This document shows positions 16,668-23,669 of a stretch of 64,000 nt of DNA, piece after piece. The translations under genes and the position numbers were made by a program. Location: contig JAGQUX010000009.1 in the NCBI GenBank assembly GCA_020438215.1, forward strand, positions 19,297-83,296, read 5' to 3'. Source of the stretch: Armatimonadota bacterium. GTDB lineage: Bacteria; Armatimonadota; Fimbriimonadia; Fimbriimonadales; Fimbriimonadaceae. The notes under the pieces are model-generated. The model was not told the DNA's origin and made no database searches. It saw nothing but the letters and a program-made list of their open reading frames with translations. Numbering within the stretch: the stretch's first letter is position 1; the number at the start of each line of letters is the position of its first letter.

Positions 16668-17665
16668 AGATTGCCGTAGATGCAATGGGGGGCGACTATG
16701 CTCCCGGCCCGATTGTTATCGGAGCCTGCCAAGCCGCTACCGAGATCAAAGGCGAAATTATCCTCGTCGGCGATGAAAATGAAATCGCGAAAGTAACGCC
16801 TCCTGCTGGATTACCGAAAAACGTCAGCGTCCGCCATTGCACCGAAGTCATTGGTATGGATGAAAAGCCGACCGAGGCAATCCGCAAAAAGAAAGATTCG
16901 AGCCTCGTAGTTGCGGCACGACTCGTCAAAGAAGGCGAAGCTGATGCCCTTGTCAGTGCAGGTAATACCGGAGCTGCAACCGCTGCCTCACTGATCGCAT
17001 GGCGACAAATCCCCGGGATTCATCGCCCCGCAATCGCCACCGTTTTCCCGACCAAACACGGTCGATTCCTCCTGCTTGATGCGGGTGCTTCCCCAGATGT
17101 TGAGCCTCACCATATGGTTGAATTTGCCCACATGGGGATTGCTTACGCGCAACGCGTGATGGGCAAAAAGAATGCAACCGCCCATCTCCTCAACATTGGC
17201 GAAGAGCCAGGCAAAGGAAACCAGTTTGCCAAGACTGCCTACGAACTCCTCTCCCAAGAAAGTTGGTTCGCCGGAAACATCGAAGGAAAAGATCTTTTCC
17301 GCAAGAAAATTGATGTCGTCGTCTGTGATGCCTTCGTGGGAAATATCCTGCTCAAAGCCTGTGAAGGTGTTGCCGAATTCATCCTGGATGAAATCAAGGG
17401 GTCTGTACCAGGGTGGCCAGCCCGAGCACTATTCCTCCCTATGCGCGGCGCACTGCGACCGCTCAAACAAAAGATGGATTACGCCGAATATGGCGGATCA
17501 CCCCTCCTCGGGCTCAACGGAATTTGTATAATCGGACACGGGCGTAGTAATGCACGCGCCATCCATAATGCTGTGCTCAATGCCGCGCATAGTGTTGAAG
17601 CCAAGCTGGTCTCTACGATTCAAGAATCTGTGGCCCATCTCGGCGAAAAGGTTACGACTTCATGA
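16664..17665 (+). CDS. plsX: Phosphate acyltransferase PlsX
   Basis: Makes acyl-phosphate from acyl-ACP, the acyl donor for PlsY in glycerophospholipid synthesis; a peripheral membrane enzyme. The 333-residue length is typical. It opens MKIAVDAMGGDYAPGPIVIGA (GTG start) and contains VSAGNTGAATAASLIAWRQIPGI, the LLDAGA segment and KACEGVAEFI, all family hallmarks. GTGA overlap with yceD and ATGA overlap with fabH show a tight three-gene operon that couples phospholipid and fatty acid synthesis. Confidence 0.97.
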   Translation: MKIAVDAMGGDYAPGPIVIGACQAATEIKGEIILVGDENEIAKVTPPAGLPKNVSVRHCTEVIGMDEKPTEAIRKKKDSSLVVAARLVKEGEADALVSAGNTGAATAASLIAWRQIPGIHRPAIATVFPTKHGRFLLLDAGASPDVEPHHMVEFAHMGIAYAQRVMGKKNATAHLLNIGEEPGKGNQFAKTAYELLSQESWFAGNIEGKDLFRKKIDVVVCDAFVGNILLKACEGVAEFILDEIKGSVPGWPARALFLPMRGALRPLKQKMDYAEYGGSPLLGLNGICIIGHGRSNARAIHNAVLNAAHSVEAKLVSTIQESVAHLGEKVTTS

Positions 17666-18648
17666 ATCCACGCGCAGTCATCCAAGGAATCGGGCACTCA
17701 GTCCCCGCCAAAGTCTTGACAAATCTAGACTTGGAAAAGCTGGTGGACACCACCGACGAGTGGATTACTCAACGCACGGGGATCAAGGAACGACGCATTT
17801 GTGGGCCAGATGAAGCCGCCAGTGACTTGACTATCGCCGCGGCAAAAGAAGCGCTTGCTGATGCGAGTATGGATCCGATGGATCTCGATCTCATCATCGT
17901 CGCCACCGTCACGGGCGACTACCCATTTCCATCAACTTCCTGCATGGTTCAGGATGCACTAGGAGCAAAGCGAGCTGGCTCTTTCGATCTGGGAGCAGCC
18001 TGCGCTGGGTTCATTTATGCAACCTCTACAGCGAGCGCAATGATCGAAAGTGGACAATGCAAGAACATCATGGTTCTCGGCGTCGATGTCCTTTCCAAGT
18101 TTGTCGATTTCACCGATCGCTCAACTTGCATCCTATTCGGGGATGCGGCGGCGGGCGTCATCCTTTCCGCCGAAGAAAACACGGATCGAGGCGTACTGAA
18201 AACCGTTCTCCTTTCGGATGGCTCTGGCGGGAAACATATCATCCGACAAGCCGGTGGTTCTCGAAACCCATCCGTAACCGAAGGTCCAGATGCAGTCCGC
18301 AACTCGATTTTCATGAACGGCGCGGAGACTTACCGCTTCGCAGTGGGGGCCCTCGGAGATGCGTGCTGTAAGGTACTGGATGAAGCTGGGCTTACCCCCG
18401 CTGATATCGACCTTTTTGTTCCTCACCAGGCTAACATTCGAATTATTGAAAGTGCGGCGAACCGCCTCGGCTTACCGGAAGAAAAAGTGTTCATCAACAT
18501 CCACAAATACGGAAACACATCGGCAGGCTCCATCCCGCTTGGGCTATACGAAGCCAGCAAACAGGGTCGCCTCAAGAAAGGGGATGTCGTGATGACCGTT
18601 GGATTTGGTGCCGGTCTCGTTTGGGGCGCAAACCTGATCCGCTGGTAG
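17662..18648 (+). CDS. fabH: Beta-ketoacyl-ACP synthase III FabH
   Basis: Condenses acetyl-CoA (or a branched primer) with malonyl-ACP to start fatty acid elongation. In its 328 residues the catalytic triad is Cys114 (LGAACAGFIYA), His255 (VPHQANIRI) and Asn285 (KYGNTSAGS). The N-terminal GIGHSVPAKVLTN and TTDEWITQRTGIKERR are typical. It is last in the yceD-plsX-fabH operon; a convergent VOC gene follows after 4 bases. Confidence 0.97.
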   Translation: MNPRAVIQGIGHSVPAKVLTNLDLEKLVDTTDEWITQRTGIKERRICGPDEAASDLTIAAAKEALADASMDPMDLDLIIVATVTGDYPFPSTSCMVQDALGAKRAGSFDLGAACAGFIYATSTASAMIESGQCKNIMVLGVDVLSKFVDFTDRSTCILFGDAAAGVILSAEENTDRGVLKTVLLSDGSGGKHIIRQAGGSRNPSVTEGPDAVRNSIFMNGAETYRFAVGALGDACCKVLDEAGLTPADIDLFVPHQANIRIIESAANRLGLPEEKVFINIHKYGNTSAGSIPLGLYEASKQGRLKKGDVVMTVGFGAGLVWGANLIRW

Positions 18649-18652
18649 GAGC

Positions 18653-19057
18653 TTATTCGGCTTCTTTCGCCTGAATCCAGCGACCATCCGGGTCTTGGAA
18701 TGCGATCAGTTCAGGATTTTCTTCACTGGTTAGAATTTCTACGTCTAATTCGCTCAGTTTATCTTCCAGCGACATAAGGTCGTCGACATACAACACAAAG
18801 GAACTCCCAGACGTAGGTGCCAATGTGGGTTTTGGCGGCTCACCGGGACGAAGGAGAATTTCCAACTCATCGAGCCGCATCCAGACAAAGGTCTCGTCCT
18901 GGACTGTCACGAATTCAAAGCCGAGCACATCAACGTAAAACGCATAGGTCTTGAAACAGTCTCGACAAAAGAATTCAAGATGTCCCAGCTTCATTCCTCT
19001 CACTATTGGGTTCAGCCTCGCGCTAAGTTCCCCTATTTGCGAAGAATTGAGTTTCAC
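18653..19057 (-). CDS. VOC (glyoxalase/bleomycin-resistance) superfamily protein
   Basis: A 134-residue protein with the paired beta-alpha-beta-beta-beta modules of the VOC superfamily: MKLGHLEFFCRDCFKTYAFY with VDVLGFEF, later SSFVLYVDDL and FQDPDGRWIQ near the end. The GTG start at 19057 overlaps the TAG of the upstream 70-residue gene (TAGTG) and has AGAGG four bases before it. ATG 18994 (MKLGHLEFF), where the domain begins, is the alternative. The metal ligands of classic glyoxalase I (His, Glu) are only partly recognisable, so substrate and even enzymatic activity are open. Confidence 0.75.
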   Translation of the reverse strand: MKLNSSQIGELSARLNPIVRGMKLGHLEFFCRDCFKTYAFYVDVLGFEFVTVQDETFVWMRLDELEILLRPGEPPKPTLAPTSGSSFVLYVDDLMSLEDKLSELDVEILTSEENPELIAFQDPDGRWIQAKEAE

Positions 19058-19269
19058 TATGCCTCTAAAGCAGGAAAACCCTCATCTAAGGTGAGACAGA
19101 GCTCAGATTTCAGCAAAAATCCTTTGTATTCGGAGATTTGAACAGAGGAAAGCTCTGGCCGTGCCAGCAAGCGTGAAAGCACACCGTGCAGCTCTTCCGC
19201 TTCTGACAATGTCAACTGAATATCAACATCGTTCAGATTGCGCCCTGTGGAATAATCTCGAATCGTCAT
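19057..19269 (-). CDS. Small hypothetical protein (70 aa)
   Basis: I do not recognise it. The 70 residues are acidic and Leu-rich, with a helix-forming core (SEAEELHGVLSRLLARPEL) and no signal or membrane segment. AGGAAA precedes the ATG with usual spacing, and its stop overlaps the start of the VOC gene, so they are co-translated. The coupling is the best reason to believe it is a real gene. Confidence 0.6.
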   Translation of the reverse strand: MTIRDYSTGRNLNDVDIQLTLSEAEELHGVLSRLLARPELSSVQISEYKGFLLKSELCLTLDEGFPALEA

Positions 19270-19376
19270 TTTCCTGCCCCATTTCCAGATTTCTTATCCC
19301 GATTTACTGGACTTCATATCTATCAGGTTCCGTAATTGAATAAGAACCGGACTTAATGACTGAAACGCTCGGATAT

Positions 19377-19712
19377 CTAGCAGGGTTCAACGATGTGGAT
19401 CCAACGGCGATCAGGATCTTGAACTAATATGCCTGGGGGATCAGCATCATCAAACTGGTGAGGGATTTCCATTTCTTTCAAAGAAATGAGCAAAGCTGGG
19501 CGATTTGAAGCTAAAAGTACAAGTGCCGTACGCGTGCACTCGTACGGGCCAGGTTGCTTCTGTCGACCTTGTTTCAAGGTCAAGCAAATAGTTCCAAGGC
19601 TCAGTTGAATAGTGTCGTCTTCCTCAACTGACGCAAATCCTAGCACGTTCAAATAAAAGTCACGAGTGTCATGGACATCCGCGCAAAAAAGCTCGATGGT
19701 TCCGAGCCGCAT
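19377..19712 (-). CDS. VOC superfamily protein, second copy
   Basis: A 111-residue VOC-fold protein that resembles its neighbour at 18653-19057: MRLGTIELFCADVHDTRDFY and LNVLGFAS match MKLGHLEFFCRDCFKTYAFY and VDVLGFEF, and both end with QDPD-RWI. The pair probably arose by an old local duplication. I start it at ATG 19712, the beginning of the fold. No ribosome binding site precedes it; instead a good promoter ends 7 bases before the ATG, so it is probably leaderless. Substrate unknown. Confidence 0.72.
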   Translation of the reverse strand: MRLGTIELFCADVHDTRDFYLNVLGFASVEEDDTIQLSLGTICLTLKQGRQKQPGPYECTRTALVLLASNRPALLISLKEMEIPHQFDDADPPGILVQDPDRRWIHIVEPC

Positions 19713-19719
19713 GATTTTT

Positions 19720-19748
19720 GTTATACCGAAAAGTTGTTGAAAATACAA
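19720..19748 (-). promoter_or_regulatory. Promoter giving a leaderless VOC transcript
   Basis: On the reverse strand TTGTAT (19743-19748) and TATAAC (19720-19725) are spaced by 17 bases, and TATAAC is followed 7 bases later by the ATG at 19712. Transcription would start at or next to the start codon. The -35 lies just after the mdh terminator hairpin. Confidence 0.6.
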
Positions 19749-19750
19749 GA

Positions 19751-19782
19751 AATGTCTCCCGGACAATTGTCTGGGAGACATT
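19751..19782 (-). terminator. Intrinsic terminator of mdh
   Basis: A 32-base near-perfect palindrome (arms AATGTCTCCCGGACAA and TTGTCTGGGAGACATT) follows the mdh stop by about 20 bases on the reverse strand. It is followed by TTCTTGTATTTT, the T-rich tail expected of a Rho-independent terminator. Confidence 0.75.
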
Positions 19783-19802
19783 CACTATAGGTTCAGTTCA
19801 AC

Positions 19803-20732
19803 TTACTGAGATTTGACAAGAGCGTACGTTTCTTTCAGCGCTTCGCCGCTCTTTTGGAGCAGTTCGCGCTCTTTGTCGCTGACTGCCGGCTCAAATACAT
19901 TGACCACACCGTTGCGACCAACGACTGTCGGCATAGATAGCGAGATGTCGCTGATGCCAAAGATGCCGTTTTGAGCAGAAGAAACTGGGAGGAGCTTTCC
20001 GTTGTTCAGGGCAATTGCTTCCACGACTTCTTTGATGGAAACGCCAACTGCGCGACCCGCACCGCCCTTTTGAGCGATAACGGTAGCACCGGATTTCTTG
20101 GTTTTGTCGAACAGTTCGTCGCCGAGTTCTTGCGAGAAACCAGGGATCGAAGCCATGTGCACACCATTGATGGTTGCGGAGCTCCAGATTGGCACCATCG
20201 AATCGCCGTGCTCACCTAGGATCAATGCCTTCACATCGTATGCGCCCACCTTGAAGTGGTCAGCCATAAGAGATCGGAATCGAGCCGTATCAAGAACGGT
20301 TCCCAAACCAAGGACTTGCTTCGCTGGGAGAATGCCGGTTTCCACGGTCAGGTGGGTGAGGATGTCAACCGGGTTAGAGACAACCAGGATGGTTGCGCCA
20401 TCAGCTAGCTTGACCTTCTTGAGCTCTTCCAGAATCCCTTTGAACAAGCCAACGTTTCTGTTGATCAAATCCAGGCGGCTTTCGTCCGGCTTGCGTCGCA
20501 GACCAGCGGTAATCACAACGCAGTCGCTGTTTTCGACAACGCCATAGTCACCGCTAGTAAAGACTTGGTTGTTGAGCAGACTAGCGCCGTGTCGCAGGTC
20601 GAGGGCTTCGCCAGCAGCGAGATCTTGGTTGACGTCGTTCAGAGCAATTTCGCGAACGATTCCGCCGAGTTGAAGGGCAAATGCGGCATCCGATCCAACG
20701 CGACCACCGCCACCGATAATGCTAACTTTCAT
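19803..20732 (-). CDS. mdh: Malate dehydrogenase
   Basis: NAD-dependent oxidation of malate to oxaloacetate in the TCA cycle. The 309 residues have the Rossmann start MKVSIIGGGGRVGSDAAFAL, the NAD site aspartate in ALNDVNQD, ITAGLRRKPDESR in the mobile loop, VSNPVDILT and catalytic ILGEHGDSMVP with the active-site His. Lactate dehydrogenases have Gln where this loop has Arg (RRKP), so malate is the expected substrate. Single gene with its own terminator. Confidence 0.9.
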   Translation of the reverse strand: MKVSIIGGGGRVGSDAAFALQLGGIVREIALNDVNQDLAAGEALDLRHGASLLNNQVFTSGDYGVVENSDCVVITAGLRRKPDESRLDLINRNVGLFKGILEELKKVKLADGATILVVSNPVDILTHLTVETGILPAKQVLGLGTVLDTARFRSLMADHFKVGAYDVKALILGEHGDSMVPIWSSATINGVHMASIPGFSQELGDELFDKTKKSGATVIAQKGGAGRAVGVSIKEVVEAIALNNGKLLPVSSAQNGIFGISDISLSMPTVVGRNGVVNVFEPAVSDKERELLQKSGEALKETYALVKSQ

Positions 20733-20812
20733 AATACGAACTCTTGCCTCAAATGAGGCTTGATTTCATTATGGGAACAGGTTCGGGGCAACGCTCGGGA
20801 CAGATGAGACGA

Positions 20813-21664
20813 TTAGCGCAAATCCCAAAGATAGCTACCGGAATCAATAATCGCGCCGGACCATTGATTGCCGACTTCACAACCACGCTTGACAGATTCC
20901 ATCGAGACTCGCGCCATATGACCATCCGCAAAAGCGATGTTCACCTTTGGCGAGAACCAAGGATACAAGCCCCCATTGACTTCAACTTTGCCGTCTTCCC
21001 AATCCAAATTACCGCGGTAAATGTCGTCATCGGGGATGCCGTTCAAACCGAAAGTATCGATAGAATTCCGGCCTTCGTACCGACAAGGCGGAATGATGAG
21101 ATAATTTCCGCCACCCCTTGGCTGACCATCCTCAATCTCCCAGGCGGACTCTCCAAAGAGAATGGTCTTGGAAACATTTTCAATATCGGTTGAGCTTCTC
21201 GGTCGTGAAGTCCAGGAGCCCTGCTTGTAAATCGGGGAGAGATATACAAAGTTGAACCCAACATTCGAACGCATGGAGGCCAAATAGAACCGCGTGATCG
21301 AATCACCAAGAGTGATATCCGGATCAAAAAGCGTGAAGTTCTGCGGGCGCGTTTGGTCAACTGGGCATTGGTAAAGATCAAAATCGCGGGTGTAAGGAAG
21401 AACGCTCTGTACCCAAGTTCGATCCACGCGCGAATCCTCAACATCCGGGTTATATCGAGCCAATGCAAACCGGTCGTCGTAATCGATTTGGTAAAGCTGC
21501 ATCCCTATGGTGGATTGCCGCATCTTGTCAGTCCAAGAAACGCGCAACGCTTCTCGCCGCGACACAGAAAGTGTCGGGAAGAGGAGTGCCACCAGAATGG
21601 CTATGATCACCATCACGATCAAAACTTCGATCAAAGTGAAACCGCGCTTTTGATGCTTCTTCAC
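20813..21664 (-). CDS. Type II secretion/prepilin-like protein
   Basis: A 283-residue pseudopilin-like protein. The N-terminus KRGFTLIEVLIVMVIIAILV is the prepilin class III signal (cleavage after Gly, methylated Phe, Glu at +5) continuing as the pilin helix. Its C-terminal region has NIAFADGHMARV, the H-x9-DG type ending seen in the large prepilin-like families of Planctomycetes and Armatimonadota (DUF1559 and relatives). Four Cys suggest disulfides outside the membrane. The start is GTG 21664. It is probably one of many paralogues in the genome; what it assembles into is unknown. Confidence 0.83.
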   Translation of the reverse strand: MKKHQKRGFTLIEVLIVMVIIAILVALLFPTLSVSRREALRVSWTDKMRQSTIGMQLYQIDYDDRFALARYNPDVEDSRVDRTWVQSVLPYTRDFDLYQCPVDQTRPQNFTLFDPDITLGDSITRFYLASMRSNVGFNFVYLSPIYKQGSWTSRPRSSTDIENVSKTILFGESAWEIEDGQPRGGGNYLIIPPCRYEGRNSIDTFGLNGIPDDDIYRGNLDWEDGKVEVNGGLYPWFSPKVNIAFADGHMARVSMESVKRGCEVGNQWSGAIIDSGSYLWDLR

Positions 21665-21696
21665 GGAAATTCGCCCAACTTTTTGGGCCCAATCTC

Positions 21697-22479
21697 CTAA
21701 ATTATATCACGCCAACCGGTTCCCCAAGTGAAAGCACGCAATTGTCCAACGGTGCGGAATCCAAGTGTCTCGTACCATTCAATCAGCGGGCCATGGCATT
21801 GAAGCACAACCGGAACCCCCAATGCAGTTGCCTGAGTTTGCACTTCGCGCACGAGCGAACTCCCCATTCCTTTATGCCGAAACTGCGGGCTGACACACAA
21901 GTTGTATAAGCCAACTGAATTCGGAGTACGTGACATCATCACCCCGCCCAAAAACGCACCAATCTCGTCCCGCACCGAGATCAAGCGGTGAGTAGAGCGG
22001 GCCGTCGCCTCGGCAATCTCGGCTCGGATGGATTGCGGAGTTCTCACAAAAAACTGATCGGCCATGAATCGCGCCATCTCTCGGCGAGGAACAAGCCCCT
22101 CCATCACCTGACCGAACTCTTCGTACTCAACACCATCTGGCTCCCAGATCATCTGGCTGAGCGTCTGCCGCACCATGAATCCAGCCTGAATCAACCTCTC
22201 GGAAAGGTCGGTTGGGCGATCACCATCGGTCACGAAAATCCAAAACCCGGGCCAGTGATGACTCAGATCAGCAATCTCTTCTGCTAACCCATGTACGGGA
22301 TGGCTCGCCTCAAATCGAGCCGCAAAGTTACAGAACGACAGGCTGGATGGGCCACGGACAACAACGTAATCCGACCGCCACTCAATTTCACTTTGAGGGA
22401 CGGCTCTCGCCAGCTCTAGATATGTTTCGATAACATTTTCTCGAGCGGCAAGATGCGGGCTCAGAATACGGTGCTCCAA
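21697..22479 (-). CDS. GNAT-family N-acetyltransferase
   Basis: A 260-residue protein. The C-terminal half is a GNAT domain: GAFLGGVMMSRTPNSVGLYN, the acetyl-CoA loop VSPQFRHKGMGSSLVREVQT, and YETLGFRTVGQLRAF at the end. The N-terminal about 110 residues are less typical and may be a degenerate second GNAT domain. It starts at TTG 22479, within the end of the upstream hydrolase gene (19-base overlap), so the two are co-transcribed. The acceptor is unknown. Confidence 0.85.
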   Translation of the reverse strand: MEHRILSPHLAARENVIETYLELARAVPQSEIEWRSDYVVVRGPSSLSFCNFAARFEASHPVHGLAEEIADLSHHWPGFWIFVTDGDRPTDLSERLIQAGFMVRQTLSQMIWEPDGVEYEEFGQVMEGLVPRREMARFMADQFFVRTPQSIRAEIAEATARSTHRLISVRDEIGAFLGGVMMSRTPNSVGLYNLCVSPQFRHKGMGSSLVREVQTQATALGVPVVLQCHGPLIEWYETLGFRTVGQLRAFTWGTGWRDII

Positions 22480-23669
22480 AACACTCCAAACGTTGTTTTT
22501 TGTGGTGTGAACATCGCCCCTACCGATATCCCACGGTCAAGCTCTGAACCCAGGAAAGCTCTCGGCCCACGCGGGGAGAACAGGATCGAACCAAACGCCT
22601 TGTTTCCTTCTAGCCGCCAGACATCCAGCCCGGCGAGAACCTGCATCCCATCTTCAGGATTGAGACCAACACCTACCCGAATGGTGGGAGCGTAGAACGT
22701 TTTGGGAGCATCAAAGCTCTTACCCGTGAACTCACTTTGGAAGAAGGAGGAGACATTCCGAACTAGTCCACGCTTCACCAAGAAACCGCCGTAGTGTCCA
22801 GTCTCTAACCAAAGAGTCTGGTGTGGGCCGATGGCATCTTCCAAACGATCCGTTGCCGATAGCGGCACGACTTCATCATGGCGCGCCCGGACTATGTAGA
22901 TTGGGCGAGGATCGCTGGGTGAAAGGTACGTCAGGGGTTCAACCTCTTTCAGTGCCTCCCGCAAAGATTCCTCGGTGTAGCCTTTTCTTCGGAACTGCTC
23001 GCGTTGCTCTGCCACTTTATTGGAATGGAAGATGATATGTGCCATATCCACCCCGGCGAGCAAAAACGCACCATATTTGAACCTGGGCTCGATCCCAAAC
23101 GCCATTGTTGAGACAATTCCACCCAAACTCGTACCGGTCAACCCAAGGCGATTCATATCCAACTCGGGCCGGGTTTCCATCCAGTCCACCGTCCGGCGGA
23201 TATCAGAGACGGTTTGCGCCATCTTCTGCTTCATATCCTCGACATCGGCCTGGATCATCAGTTCACCACTGCGATAGCCTTCAGGTGTTCGAGAGAGGTG
23301 ATATGGCATCGGCATGATGACGCTGGCAATACCTTTCGTCGCGAGAATCTCAGCAAATTCTTCTTCCAAAGTGGAATCTGTTGCCCCCCAATAGTGAAGG
23401 AGTAAGACGACCGGAACCTTGCCAATGCGATTTGTTGGCACGTACACCTGAAGTCGAACGTCGTTATTCTCAGGATATTGCGAGGGCCGGGCCGTCGGAA
23501 ACGACATCCAGTACCTTGCGTAATACTCTGTCTGAGCGGCAGGTCGCCACTGACCAAATTCGATTTTCTCTGGGGGATCAAGTAACCCTTGAGCCCAGGT
23601 CAGTGATGATACGGTTGCCGCTAGCAAACCGGTTATGAACAGTCTCGCAATGGTCGTCAGCTTCGGCAT
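22461..23669 (-). CDS. Secreted alpha/beta-hydrolase
   Basis: A 402-residue exported protein with a signal peptide (MPKLTTIARLFITGLLAATV, cleavage near TWAQ). The hydrolase core shows VPVVLLLHYWGATDS (oxyanion region), nucleophile elbow GLTGTSLGGIVS with the Ser, an acid region IYIVRARHDEVVP and a late His in LETGHYGGFL. It belongs to the dienelactone hydrolase/esterase-like group; the substrate is not predictable. About 90 residues after the catalytic His look like beta-barrel strands (VGVGLNPEDGMQVLAGLDVW) ending in an aromatic residue, which may anchor it in the outer membrane. ATG 23669 overlaps the divergent repeat-protein gene. Confidence 0.8.
   Translation of the reverse strand: MPKLTTIARLFITGLLAATVSSLTWAQGLLDPPEKIEFGQWRPAAQTEYYARYWMSFPTARPSQYPENNDVRLQVYVPTNRIGKVPVVLLLHYWGATDSTLEEEFAEILATKGIASVIMPMPYHLSRTPEGYRSGELMIQADVEDMKQKMAQTVSDIRRTVDWMETRPELDMNRLGLTGTSLGGIVSTMAFGIEPRFKYGAFLLAGVDMAHIIFHSNKVAEQREQFRRKGYTEESLREALKEVEPLTYLSPSDPRPIYIVRARHDEVVPLSATDRLEDAIGPHQTLWLETGHYGGFLVKRGLVRNVSSFFQSEFTGKSFDAPKTFYAPTIRVGVGLNPEDGMQVLAGLDVWRLEGNKAFGSILFSPRGPRAFLGSELDRGISVGAMFTPQKTTFGVFWSTVF

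Noticed and set aside
20490..20540. Lactate rather than malate dehydrogenase
   Set aside because: The substrate loop has Arg (GLRRKPDESR) where lactate dehydrogenases have Gln.
21701..21706. TATAAT upstream of the prepilin-like gene as a promoter
   Set aside because: A good -10 hexamer on the reverse strand, but no acceptable -35 at 16-18 bases; left as unsupported.
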